Below the pieces are notes generated by a model. That model did no database searches. It saw only the letters and a program-made list of their open reading frames with translations, and was not told the DNA's origin. A stretch of DNA of 35,443 bases from a virus: positions 1-35,443 of IMG/VR virus record IMGVR_UViG_3300033388_001269. The stretch is one strand, 5' to 3'. Position numbers and translations under genes: made by a program. Positions 24,406-31,102 of this stretch are shown one piece after another (within the stretch, counting starts at the first letter, position 1; each line of letters opens with the position of its first letter).

Positions 24406-24992
24406 ACAACGTTTTCTTTAAAGTGTTCATCCTCTGTGTTAATACCTTCCAGTATCATATCACAGTAATCAGCTAATGTTGAATGCTTTACTCTATGTTT
24501 GTCTTGTTTACATATAAAGTACTGACTTGTTTGCATATACAAATAATCAGCATCTCTATATTCATTTACATACATTCTAGTAGCTTTAACTATATCATCC
24601 CATGTGTAATCATATGTTTCAAAGAACCATCTAAATGCTTCTCCAAGAGCTTTTACATTATTTCTTGCTGGCTTACCGCTTGGTAGCTTTTTAGCAGGAA
24701 ATATTTCTCTATAAGCATTTATTCTATCTACATGATTCTTACCCATAAGTTGTATATCAGTCTTCTTCTTAGCTTTTATAAAATAATTATCTAGTTTCAC
24801 CATAAACATTTTTGCTTCTGGTGTTAGTTTATATACGTCATCTTCTAAGTTTAAATAACCAAGGTTTACTAATGCATCCTTGTCTTCTTGCTTAGACAGT
24901 GGTAACGCTATCTTGTTTTTCATCCCAAACAAGATGAGAGTTTGGTTGGGAGTCAATTTTTCTTTTAATATTTTCTGGAATAGTTCCCACAT
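24402..24992 (-). CDS. Unknown winged-helix-like protein, possible helicase loader
   Basis: A 196-residue protein. Residues about 13-66 (LTPNQTLILFGMKNKIALPL, then DALVNLGYL and YKLTPEAKMF) read like a winged helix. The C-terminal half is helical and rich in aromatics (WFFETYDYTWDDIVKATRMY, YLYMQTSQYFICKQ). No P-loop is present, so it is not a DnaC-type ATPase. It overlaps the DnaB-like gene by 4 bases and the DnaA-like gene by 101 bases. Its place between an initiator-like protein and the helicase suggests loading or initiation, but only by position. The ATG at 24923 is an alternative start that would shorten the overlap; the LTPNQ segment argues for the longer form. Confidence 0.6.
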   Translation of the reverse strand: MWELFQKILKEKLTPNQTLILFGMKNKIALPLSKQEDKDALVNLGYLNLEDDVYKLTPEAKMFMVKLDNYFIKAKKKTDIQLMGKNHVDRINAYREIFPAKKLPSGKPARNNVKALGEAFRWFFETYDYTWDDIVKATRMYVNEYRDADYLYMQTSQYFICKQDKHRVKHSTLADYCDMILEGINTEDEHFKENVV

Positions 24993-25398
24993 CTTCTATT
25001 ATCTCTTTTAATATTTGTTGATAAGCATGAATCATATTTCTATCTTTAGCATAGAAGCCGTTTTCTACACTTCTAACTGCATTTATTATAGATGCATGAT
25101 TCTTACCTAATTTCTTCCCTATCTTAGTTTTTGTGTGACCTGCTATGTGAGCAATATGAGACATACTTTGATAGTATACCTGAAATTCTCTACGTCTGTT
25201 TCTTGAGGCCATTGACTTAATCCATTTATAACTAGGGTTATTTTTTACAAATGCATTAGTTGCACACTTATCTATTTTCTGCAGAGACAATATGTACTCA
25301 TCCTCTACTGGAGTGAATACATATACCTCTACATTGTGCTTATTAAAGAAAGTCTTTTTGAACTTCTTTATGTCCATATCTTGTTGGTTATTAGACAT
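24892..25398 (-). CDS. DnaA domain IV-like DNA-binding protein
   Basis: The protein has 168 residues. Residues about 82-112 read IAHIAGHTKTKIGKKLGKNH then ASIINAVRSVE. This matches the DnaA C-terminal helix-turn-helix (IGx-x-(F/L)G-x-x-H-(S/T)(T/S)(V/I)-x-x-A-x-x-x-(I/V)E) that recognises DnaA boxes. The AAA+ domain of DnaA is missing. The N-terminus looks helical and the C-terminus is polar. It is the first gene of the replication run (initiator, loader candidate, helicase) and has its own promoter. It could mark the phage origin or hijack host initiation. Confidence 0.72.
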   Translation of the reverse strand: MSNNQQDMDIKKFKKTFFNKHNVEVYVFTPVEDEYILSLQKIDKCATNAFVKNNPSYKWIKSMASRNRRREFQVYYQSMSHIAHIAGHTKTKIGKKLGKNHASIINAVRSVENGFYAKDRNMIHAYQQILKEIIEDVGTIPENIKRKIDSQPNSHLVWDEKQDSVTTV

Positions 25399-25421
25399 TT
25401 ATGTTGGTTTTTTTGGGTTTA

Positions 25422-25452
25422 TAAAGATACTAAATTTTACCAAGTTATACAA
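25422..25452 (-). promoter_or_regulatory. Bacteroidota-type promoter for the replication genes
   Basis: On the minus strand TTG (complement of 25450-25452), 20 bases, TATCTTTA (complement of 25422-25429), 23 bases before the ATG at 25398. It overlaps the last codons of the UDG gene. Confidence 0.6.
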
Positions 25453-26156
25453 GGTTTTCCTTGCTTTTCTAACTCTTCATTGGCTTTATTAAAAACGTCA
25501 TTACAATCCCATTCTCCGCCTCTATAAGCTGCAGATGCAGGGTGTGAACATTTAAGTATTTTACAGTTAGGTATTAGTGTTTGCCACTCTTCTGCTTTTT
25601 TACCCATCAGTATAAATACTGTATCTTTTTTATGTTTATTTAAATTTTCAAACAAATATGTTGTGAATGGTTTCCATATATGATAATGAGAACCAATTTT
25701 GTTGACCTCTACAGTAAATGCTGTATTAAGTAACAGCACGCCCTGATTAGCCCAACGTCTTAAATCACATTCTTCTGGTGTATACATAACTCTTCCTGTG
25801 TCAGTATAATCACCTATGGTTTGTTTTAGTATGTACTGTAAAGACTTTTCAGCTTTACCTTTTTTACTACAACTAAATGCTAAACCATCTGCTGATCCTA
25901 ATTGTGGATATGGATCTTGACCTACTATAACAACCTTAACATCATCATATGGACATTCATAGAATGCATTAAAGGCATCTTTAAATTTTGGAGTAAATCT
26001 TCTACCACGGTTTACATTATTAACTAAAGTTTGCATTATTATATCAAACTCTAATCCATTTACAAATGGTGAAAGCATGCGCTCCCATCCACTTTCTAAT
26101 AGCTTATTATTTAGTGACTCACGTAAATTTATGATGTCAACTTGTACATTTTCCAT
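25437..26156 (-). CDS. ung: Uracil-DNA glycosylase, family 1
   Basis: This 239-residue protein carries the water-activating motif VVIVGQDPYPQLGSADGLAF (D81), GVLLLNTAFTVE (about 139-150) and the Leu-loop region CSHPASAAYRGGEW with H205. These are the family 1 UDG motifs; the last is a variant of HPSPLS that is common in phage and flavobacterial enzymes. It removes uracil from DNA by cleaving the glycosidic bond, protecting the genome from deamination or dUTP incorporation. Length is usual for the family. It is divergent from the forward gene at 26193, with only 36 bases between the two starts. Confidence 0.95.
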   Translation of the reverse strand: MENVQVDIINLRESLNNKLLESGWERMLSPFVNGLEFDIIMQTLVNNVNRGRRFTPKFKDAFNAFYECPYDDVKVVIVGQDPYPQLGSADGLAFSCSKKGKAEKSLQYILKQTIGDYTDTGRVMYTPEECDLRRWANQGVLLLNTAFTVEVNKIGSHYHIWKPFTTYLFENLNKHKKDTVFILMGKKAEEWQTLIPNCKILKCSHPASAAYRGGEWDCNDVFNKANEELEKQGKPCITW

Positions 26157-26165
26157 ATATTATTG

Positions 26166-26173
26166 TATCTTTG
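26166..26173 (+). promoter_or_regulatory. TATCTTTG -7 box for the forward island gene
   Basis: A perfect TAnnTTTG box on the plus strand, 19 bases before the ATG at 26193, preceded by TTG about 21 bases upstream within the start of the UDG gene. It gives this two-gene forward island its own promoter. Confidence 0.6.
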
Positions 26174-26192
26174 ATTTATAAATTAATTAATT

Positions 26193-26648
26193 ATGAGTGA
26201 ACAAAAAAGACTACAAACATTTAATACCTATGACTTTACTAAAATAATTACAGGTATCTCATGCTCAACTGTTTACATTCCTGCTATCCAAAAAATTCTA
26301 AGTAATTGGATATTAGCTGAGGATAAAATTGAAACTGTTGGTGATACATTCAAAAAATTTGTTGCTATTCAAGAGTTAGATCAAAAATTAAAGGATCTAC
26401 CTCAAGAGGAACAAGTTAAGGCAGCTAAAGACGGCCCTAAATTAGATGAATGGGAACAAGATGTTTATTGTCTATGGTCTCTTGTTCAACAAATGAAATA
26501 TTTAGCTAAAGAACAAGGTCTTGAAATAGAAACTCAAACAGATGCTACTGAAGAAGATATTGCTGCATTAGGTACAATGCTTGCCAAAGGTCAAGACATT
26601 AATTCTAAACTAAGTGAGCTTTCTTCAAAGCTAAACATAGTTAAATGA
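26193..26648 (+). CDS. Unknown protein, forward-strand island
   Basis: A 151-residue protein with no family I recognise. It looks mainly helical and acidic (LPQEEQVKAAKDGPKLDEWE, TQTDATEEDIAALGTMLA), with a C-terminal heptad-like helix (INSKLSELSSKLNIV). There is no membrane segment or signal peptide. It is one of only two forward genes inside about 26 kb of reverse genes and has its own promoter of the same type as the early genes. This setting suggests separate timing or a late acquisition. Its stop overlaps the start of a small membrane peptide. Confidence 0.65.
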   Translation: MSEQKRLQTFNTYDFTKIITGISCSTVYIPAIQKILSNWILAEDKIETVGDTFKKFVAIQELDQKLKDLPQEEQVKAAKDGPKLDEWEQDVYCLWSLVQQMKYLAKEQGLEIETQTDATEEDIAALGTMLAKGQDINSKLSELSSKLNIVK

Positions 26649-26740
26649 TAGCTGATTCTGAAGTGATCAATATATTATTAGTTATAGCTGTTATATTTCT
26701 ATTGATGACACACCGTAGTGATAATCCACCATCACCTTAG
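26645..26740 (+). CDS. 31-residue membrane peptide, forward island
   Basis: The ATG overlaps the stop of the preceding gene (ATGA). The peptide starts MIADSEVINILLVIAVIFLL, a single transmembrane helix with an outside-like acidic N-terminus, and ends in a short polar tail (MTHRSDNPPSP). The stop lies 8 bases inside the 3' end of the convergent gene at 26732. The overlap coupling and the membrane profile are the evidence; no family is known. Confidence 0.55.
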   Translation: MIADSEVINILLVIAVIFLLMTHRSDNPPSP

Positions 26741-27115
26741 TTGCATACCACTAAAGTCTCCTATTTCCATGGCTGCTTGAATAGCCAGGTTTAATTCTTC
26801 TTTATCACATTTAGCAAAAGATTTACAGTGCTCTACGTTATTCTTATTAAAACATAGGCCTGCTCTTCTTTTTACTTGTAATTTAACTTCTTCAAAGGTA
26901 TAACCAAGTTCATTAGCTATCTCACGTATCATTGCGTGTATTCTAGCTAACTGAGGATTACTACCTTTACCGTCTTGCACTCCAATAAATATCTCTACTC
27001 TTGCACCATCTTCATGCTGTTTAAAGAAGTTATCAAATTTTATCTGAAATGCTTTTATAGGGAAATGTAACTTTCCATCTTTTATTCTACCTTCTACAAA
27101 TAACTGGTCTTTCAT
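26732..27115 (-). CDS. NinB/Orf-like recombination protein candidate
   Basis: A 127-residue protein using the ATG at 27115, one base after the stop of the gene upstream; a TTG seven codons earlier is less likely. After a beta-rich start (LFVEGRIKDGKLHF), the segment RVEIFIGVQDGKGSNPQLAR followed by IHAMIREIANELGYTFEEVK recalls the NinB/lambda Orf layout: K-x-R-S-x-x-QN, then a helix with W/H-x-x-(I/L), then K-x-x-x-K. Such proteins bind single-stranded DNA and help recombination. CFNKNNVEHCKSFAKC adds three Cys that could bind metal. The family link is weak. Confidence 0.45.
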   Translation of the reverse strand: MKDQLFVEGRIKDGKLHFPIKAFQIKFDNFFKQHEDGARVEIFIGVQDGKGSNPQLARIHAMIREIANELGYTFEEVKLQVKRRAGLCFNKNNVEHCKSFAKCDKEELNLAIQAAMEIGDFSGMQLR

Positions 27116-27116
27116 A

Positions 27117-27293
27117 TTACCAGAACTTTGTAACAACGTAGATTACATAACCAACCCATGCAAGAAATGCACTAAGCAATGTGTATTCCATTACTTTATA
27201 GTTGCGTTCTACCTGCTCAGGTGATCTACCTTGAGACTTACTATAGTCCCATTTTTTGAGGATTTCTTTACCCTCATTAATCCAGTGTTTCAT
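27117..27293 (-). CDS. 58-residue single-pass membrane protein
   Basis: Starts MKHWINEGKEILKKWDYSKS, a charged cytosolic-looking part, and ends in a transmembrane helix MEYTLLSAFLAWVGYVIYVV. It overlaps the end of the 43-residue gene by 17 bases, and its stop is one base before the next ATG. The leader is A-rich (aaaaaataataaaag). It is one link in a chain of tiny co-translated genes. No family is recognised. Confidence 0.6.
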   Translation of the reverse strand: MKHWINEGKEILKKWDYSKSQGRSPEQVERNYKVMEYTLLSAFLAWVGYVIYVVTKFW

Positions 27294-27408
27294 CTTTTAT
27301 TATTTTTTCAATTATAAGTATAGCCACATCCAAGCTCCTCTGTGAAGTGCCTGGAAATGTCTCTACTTTTTCTAACAAATTAACTACTTTAATTAGTTGT
27401 TCTTTCAT
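27277..27408 (-). CDS. 43-residue helical protein
   Basis: Starts MKEQLIKVVNLLEKVETFPG and continues with SLDVAILIIEKIIKDETLD, two amphipathic helices. Its ATG shares one base with the stop of the gene upstream (TAATG). It overlaps the next gene by 17 bases. No family is recognised; the evidence is coupling and a plausible helical-hairpin composition. Confidence 0.5.
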   Translation of the reverse strand: MKEQLIKVVNLLEKVETFPGTSQRSLDVAILIIEKIIKDETLD

Positions 27409-27554
27409 TACCTTTTCTTTTCTAGATCCCAATCCCAACTATAATCTGGGTCATGTGGATCTAATTCAACTTTGGATGTGTCAATTACCCATCTTCCATT
27501 GGTAAATATATAGGTTTTTCCATTAACTATTCTTGTTTCCTTATTCTGATTCAT
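27408..27554 (-). CDS. 48-residue acidic/aromatic protein
   Basis: Starts MNQNKETRIVNGKTYIFTNG and ends DPHDPDYSWDWDLEKKR. It looks like a small beta-hairpin protein with an acidic, Trp-rich end. It overlaps the 3' end of the gene upstream by 14 bases and is joined to the next gene by TAATG. No family is recognised. Confidence 0.55.
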   Translation of the reverse strand: MNQNKETRIVNGKTYIFTNGRWVIDTSKVELDPHDPDYSWDWDLEKKR

Positions 27555-27810
27555 GATATTCTAGTATTTCTTTCTCTACATCATCTGTATCTAAATCATA
27601 CATATGCTGCAATAAAGGCCATACATCTACTTTTATTCTTTTATCATTAATATCAGATAAAACTAGCATGGCTTTATATAATTTAACTTCTGGATCTGAT
27701 CCTGGATGACCTGGGTCACCATTAGGATAAGACCATATCATAGGCTCTCCCGGTTCATAATCATAGTGAAACTCTATAATTAGATCCTCATGATTATAAT
27801 CCCAAATCAT
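27541..27810 (-). CDS. Small acidic protein, unknown
   Basis: An 89-residue protein with the ATG at 27810, which shares one base with the stop of the zinc-ribbon gene (TGATG); a GTG one codon upstream is less likely. It is very acidic and aromatic (MIWDYNHEDLIIEFHYDYEP, then GEPMIWSYPNGDPGHPG) and ends in an acidic helix (DVEKEILEYHE). The overall negative charge could mimic DNA, as known for several anti-restriction proteins, but the composition alone is not proof. No family is recognised. Confidence 0.6.
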   Translation of the reverse strand: MIWDYNHEDLIIEFHYDYEPGEPMIWSYPNGDPGHPGSDPEVKLYKAMLVLSDINDKRIKVDVWPLLQHMYDLDTDDVEKEILEYHESE

Positions 27811-28043
27811 CACCTAAATCTTTTTACTCCATCTACATAGACATACTCTTGTCCACAAGCCTCACATATAGCAGAGTCTTCATTGCGCATCATAACTGAT
27901 CTATCACAGTTATTACAATATTCCTCTTCATCATGTATAAACTCTTCACAAGATTGTCTTGCCATGTCTTGAATGTATGCATCATGGTCTCCGTTATATT
28001 CACGTTCAACCATTTCCATAAATATTTCTTTCATCTTACCCAT
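27810..28043 (-). CDS. Small zinc-ribbon protein
   Basis: A 77-residue protein. After an acidic helical N-terminus (EIFMEMVEREYNGDHDAYIQ) it has EYCNNCDRSVMM and SAICEACGQEYVYVDG, two CxxC knuckles 15 residues apart that form a zinc ribbon. Small phage zinc ribbons often bind nucleic acid or RNA polymerase. It ends with the TGATG junction to the next gene. Function is unknown. Confidence 0.65.
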   Translation of the reverse strand: MGKMKEIFMEMVEREYNGDHDAYIQDMARQSCEEFIHDEEEYCNNCDRSVMMRNEDSAICEACGQEYVYVDGVKRFR

Positions 28044-28045
28044 GA

Positions 28046-28153
28046 CTAATATCTTTTTGTAGATTTACCATCCCACTTAGCGTGATAGTATTCTGGATTC
28101 TTAAGTACTCTTATGACACCATATAGGTTCATCATTTTAAATAATTTTATCAT
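28046..28153 (-). CDS. 35-residue basic peptide
   Basis: Starts MIKLFKMMNLYGVIRVLKNP and ends AKWDGKSTKRY. Basic, with a short amphipathic helix. Its ATG overlaps the stop of the 24-residue ORF upstream (ATGA), and the zinc-ribbon gene starts 2 bases after its stop. The evidence is the chain of overlaps; no family is known. Confidence 0.5.
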   Translation of the reverse strand: MIKLFKMMNLYGVIRVLKNPEYYHAKWDGKSTKRY

Positions 28154-28224
28154 CTTTTTGAATTTAGTTTTGCTTGGCTCCAAAATAGGAGCATAAGCAA
28201 TGAAGTTATTAATAATGTTTTCAT
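28150..28224 (-). CDS. 24-residue hydrophobic peptide
   Basis: Starts MKTLLITSLLMLLFWSQAKL, like a signal peptide or single membrane helix. The ATG overlaps the stop of the SF2 helicase gene (ATGA) and its own stop overlaps the next ATG in the same way. It may be a real micro-protein or a coupling leader for the genes downstream. Confidence 0.4.
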   Translation of the reverse strand: MKTLLITSLLMLLFWSQAKLNSKR

Positions 28225-29348
28225 CTTTTTAATGGATTATAGTAGGTTACTTTATTCTTATCAAAAGATTTTAAGGCTTTATTTACCCAGTTAACATCTT
28301 GAGTCCCTTTGTAACACAGTATATGACATACTGCTGTTTCTGTAGGGTTAAGTCTTAGTAATCTACCAATTCTTTGTGCTGTCTTACGCTCATTACCATA
28401 TGCATGCATAATAATTCCTGATTTTAACTTTGGAATTGTAACACCTTCTGATAATTGTAACACACATGATAATTGATTAATCCGTCCATCAGAGAACAAC
28501 TCTAAATTATCCTCTGATTTAGGATTTTTAGAATGATAACTATATTTACATATTCTGTCTGCTTGTTTTTGGGTATTAGCAAACACAATACATTTAGTAT
28601 CAATGTTTTTAAGCATACCTTTGACATAACTCTCTTTACTTGTATAATCCATCAAGGCTCTCATGCGCATAATCCTAGCAAACTGTATTTGCTTTTGAGT
28701 CTGTGCATCAGCCAGTCTTGAATTGATATAGTTATAATCCTTTTGTTCTGATGTCCACCAAAAACCACCATTCTTATTCTTTTTCTTTACTGTTGGTAGT
28801 TTAGACAGCTCTAACTCATGTACTATAATCTTATAGTCATTTAATATATTTGAGTCAGTAGCTTTATCTACATCAAAAAGGTATTTAATAGGACAATACT
28901 TTTGCACCATCTCACCTTTCTCTGATTTTTTATCTTTTGGTGGTGTACCTGTCATACCAAGTATTCTGCCTGAATAAGGACCTAAGAATACCTGATGTGA
29001 ATATTTTAATGAGTGACATTCATCTAGATAGATTATGTCATAGTCATTAGGATCTTTCTTTTTTAAAGACATGTATGTTGTAAACTCTATATGATCAAGG
29101 AGTTCTAATTTATTCATTAACTCTAGTTCTTGCATCCATGAATCTTTAACAGACCATTTGGGTACAACAACTAAAGCTCTTATAAAAGGATCATAAAGCT
29201 TACACAGATGTTGAATAGCTATACGTGTTTTACCAACACCCATAGATATACCTAAACCACATCTCTTGTTTTTTATAGCAATTGCTAAAGCATCTGCCTG
29301 AACTATTTCCCTGTTGTTCAAAACAGGAGTCTTATTAATTGTTTGCAT
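28221..29348 (-). CDS. SF2 (DEAD/DEAH-type) helicase
   Basis: A 375-residue protein from the ATG at 29348; an in-frame TTG at 29399 is less likely. Motif I is GISMGVGKTRIA (K40, T41), motif II YLDECHSL (109-112 DECH), motif III MTGTPP (about 132-137) and motif VI AQRIGRLLR (about 325-332). Sequence between them (CIVFANTQKQADRI) fits the second RecA domain. It is a compact superfamily 2 ATPase of the type found in phage replication or recombination (UvsW-like) or chromatin-type translocases. Several tiny genes downstream are coupled to it. Two tRNA genes lie upstream. Confidence 0.88.
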   Translation of the reverse strand: MQTINKTPVLNNREIVQADALAIAIKNKRCGLGISMGVGKTRIAIQHLCKLYDPFIRALVVVPKWSVKDSWMQELELMNKLELLDHIEFTTYMSLKKKDPNDYDIIYLDECHSLKYSHQVFLGPYSGRILGMTGTPPKDKKSEKGEMVQKYCPIKYLFDVDKATDSNILNDYKIIVHELELSKLPTVKKKNKNGGFWWTSEQKDYNYINSRLADAQTQKQIQFARIMRMRALMDYTSKESYVKGMLKNIDTKCIVFANTQKQADRICKYSYHSKNPKSEDNLELFSDGRINQLSCVLQLSEGVTIPKLKSGIIMHAYGNERKTAQRIGRLLRLNPTETAVCHILCYKGTQDVNWVNKALKSFDKNKVTYYNPLKR

Positions 29349-29416
29349 AACCACATTGATATGAACGCTATAGCAGACCATGCCGCTAATGCTGTCCAAT
29401 TAAATTTTTTCTTCAT
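29318..29416 (-). CDS. 32-residue membrane peptide overlapping helicase start
   Basis: Starts MKKKFNWTALAAWSAIAFIS, a basic N-terminus and one transmembrane helix, and ends WLCKQLIRLLF. It has the A-rich leader typical of genes here (aatattaacaaa before the ATG). It overlaps the helicase start by 31 bases in another frame and lies just after the tRNA-Met gene. Real but small, or fortuitous; the leader is the main support. Confidence 0.4.
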   Translation of the reverse strand: MKKKFNWTALAAWSAIAFISMWLCKQLIRLLF

Positions 29417-29438
29417 TTTGTTAATATTTTAAATAAGG

Positions 29439-29512
29439 TGCACCCTACAGGGCTTGAACCTGTGACCTACTGATTATGAGTCAGTTGCTCTAACCATCTG
29501 AGCTAAGAGTGC
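29439..29512 (-). tRNA. tRNA-Met/Ile (anticodon CAT)
   Basis: A complete cloverleaf: acceptor GCACTCT / AGGGTGC, anticodon stem ACTGA / TCAGT with loop CTCATAA, T arm ACAGG / CCTGT with loop TTCAAGC, discriminator A at 29439. CC but not the final A of CCA is encoded. CAT anticodons can be Met or lysidine-modified Ile; the sequence alone does not decide. The 5' G abuts the CCA end of tRNA-Leu without spacer. Confidence 0.9.
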
Positions 29513-29845
29513 TGGTAGCCGGAGTGGGACTTGAACCCACACGGGCAATACTGCCCAACAGATTTTAAGTCTGTCATGTCTACCAATTCCATCATCCGGC
29601 CATCTGTGATCTGAGCCTGAGAATCCTAATTCAAAGGATTCAGCTGGATGTTCTTCTATCCACATGTGACAGTTTCTACAAACTGGTAACCATGTAGATG
29701 TTTCCAAGTGGTATACACCACGGCCATGTTTATGATGAACATCTGTAGCATGCAAAGTACAGTTATGTATTTTTGCATGACAGATAGGATTGTCTTGTAA
29801 ATACTGCCTACGCTTTTTAGTATAGGCAGCATTTATTTTAGACAT
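29474..29845 (-). CDS. HNH endonuclease ORF running into tRNA genes
   Basis: A 123-residue frame from the ATG at 29845, one base after the stop of the gene upstream (an ATG at 29872 is the alternative). It has a basic N-terminus (SKINAAYTKKRRQYLQ), ICHAKIHNC, the catalytic VHHKHGRGVYHLE and LPVCRNCHMWIEEHP: an HNH fold with four Cys for zinc. From about residue 82 the frame reads through the tRNA-Leu gene and into tRNA-Met, giving a C-terminal tail that is unlikely to be selected as protein. The nuclease domain itself is complete before that. Probably a mobile or homing-type HNH gene at a tRNA locus, or one that lost its own stop. Confidence 0.7.
   Translation of the reverse strand: MSKINAAYTKKRRQYLQDNPICHAKIHNCTLHATDVHHKHGRGVYHLETSTWLPVCRNCHMWIEEHPAESFELGFSGSDHRWPDDGIGRHDRLKICWAVLPVWVQVPLRLPALLAQMVRATDS
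29513..29601 (-). tRNA. tRNA-Leu (anticodon TAA)
   Basis: A class II tRNA with long variable arm: acceptor GGCCGGA / TCCGGCT (one G-T pair), anticodon stem ACAGA / TCTGT with loop CTTAAAA (anticodon TAA), variable arm TGGGCAGTATTGCCCG, T arm GTGGG / CCCAC with loop TTCAAGT. A full CCA end is encoded at 29513-29515. UUA is a common codon in this AT-rich genome, so it probably supports phage translation. Confidence 0.93.
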
Positions 29846-29846
29846 T

Positions 29847-30389
29847 TTACTTGAGACTTTTTTGATACTCATTTGGTTTAATTGTAAAAAAGTTTCTTGG
29901 TAGTAACCCTAAAGACATAAACTTTAAAACTACATCTTCATATGTTATACCAAGGTCTCTGAATGTAAACGTGTTTTTGTAGTCTTCTAACACTTCATCT
30001 GCAGGTATACTTGCAATATATTGTGCTAAAGGGCTGTGTGTAAACGTTTTACTAAGATACGCATTTATTTTCTTATTACAAAGTGTTTGTTTCCAAGCAT
30101 TGATTTCTCTTTGCCCACGTTTCCATACTCTAGATATTCTACGTTTTTTATCCCAATGAAGCTTCTTAACTTCTTCAGGTTTATAGACATTTAGACCATG
30201 TAACACACGTTTAAACAAAAAATGTTGATACGGATTTAGTTTACTGTATTCAAAAGAATTGATTACTGACGGTGGGTGTAACTGATATTCAGTTAATAAC
30301 CCCAAGTATTGATAACGCTCAATACGTTTGCTTAATATTAGTTCTTGTTCATTAAGTTTTAATTTTTGGATTTGTTCATGAGATAGCAT
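29847..30389 (-). CDS. Unknown protein upstream of HNH/tRNA genes
   Basis: A 180-residue protein of unknown family, basic and helix-rich: LSHEQIQKLKLNEQELILSK, KKLHWDKKRRISRVWKRGQR and ITYEDVVLKFMSLGLLP. The dense basic centre suggests nucleic-acid contact. It is separated from the upstream acidic-tail gene by a strong terminator, so it probably begins a new transcript leading to HNH, tRNAs and helicase. The stop is one base before the preferred ATG of the HNH frame. No catalytic motif is evident. Confidence 0.55.
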   Translation of the reverse strand: MLSHEQIQKLKLNEQELILSKRIERYQYLGLLTEYQLHPPSVINSFEYSKLNPYQHFLFKRVLHGLNVYKPEEVKKLHWDKKRRISRVWKRGQREINAWKQTLCNKKINAYLSKTFTHSPLAQYIASIPADEVLEDYKNTFTFRDLGITYEDVVLKFMSLGLLPRNFFTIKPNEYQKSLK

Positions 30390-30430
30390 ACTGTTTATTT
30401 TAGATATTAGTTATTTAGTAATTGTGTAAT

Positions 30431-30470
30431 AAAAATGAGGGTAGAGAGCTACTTAATTCACTCTCTACCA
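30431..30470 (-). terminator. Intrinsic terminator with 9-bp stem
   Basis: A perfect stem GGTAGAGAG (30440-30448) / CTCTCTACC (30461-30469) with a 12-base loop. On the minus strand it is followed by CTCATTTTTATT. It ends the transcript of the 187-residue gene. Confidence 0.8.
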
Positions 30471-30492
30471 CTGCATTCTTCAGAAAAATTTA

Positions 30493-31056
30493 TTAAAGTT
30501 CAAAGGTTTCTTCTTCTAAAACCTCTTCTTCAACTTTATCTTCTACTACATCACTAACATCTTCATCTTCATTTGTCTCATCAACGTTGATTCCAAAAGC
30601 TTCAGCTGATGTTGCTGTCATTTTAGTAGCTGTGGCTGTACCATTAGCTTCTCTAATATCAGCACCATTAGTATGAGCAATAAGTACATCCTCTGCATCT
30701 ACGTTAGGTACAAAGAATGTTTTCCTATAAATAGGTTGACCATCAACACAGCATATGATACCTGTATCACCTGCGTATTTATAATCTCTGTCTGGATCAT
30801 TCTTGCTAAATGGCTCTAATGATTCTCTAATAATGATTTTACCTGATAAAGATTCATTTGCTTTGAATCCCATTTCTTGTAAATCTTCAAGTTTACCGTG
30901 GATTAGAGTTGATACGTTTGAGCTTTTAACCCAACCATTAACTCCAAAGGTTACTCTTTTTTGGCCAAGTCTTACATAGCCATACTCTGAATTACTACTT
31001 GATTGGCGGATAACATTTCCCATGTCATCAGCAATGATGTTTACTGAATTTTGCAT
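30493..31056 (-). CDS. Acidic-tailed protein, possible ssDNA-binding role
   Basis: A 187-residue protein. The first 120 residues look beta-rich (YGYVRLGQKRVTFGVNGWVK, KIIIRESLEPF, GIICCVDGQPIYRKTFFVP). The last 35 are extremely acidic (DETNEDEDVSDVVEDKVEEE) and end ETFEL. A beta body with an acidic tail ending in hydrophobic residues is seen in phage SSBs, but other DNA-mimic or chaperone roles would fit as well. It ends just before a strong terminator, so it may be highly expressed as the end of its own transcript. No family is recognised. Confidence 0.5.
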   Translation of the reverse strand: MQNSVNIIADDMGNVIRQSSSNSEYGYVRLGQKRVTFGVNGWVKSSNVSTLIHGKLEDLQEMGFKANESLSGKIIIRESLEPFSKNDPDRDYKYAGDTGIICCVDGQPIYRKTFFVPNVDAEDVLIAHTNGADIREANGTATATKMTATSAEAFGINVDETNEDEDVSDVVEDKVEEEVLEEETFEL

Positions 31057-31102
31057 TTTTAATAAAATTTAAATGGATTAATAAAATAATTGTTTGATGA
31101 TT

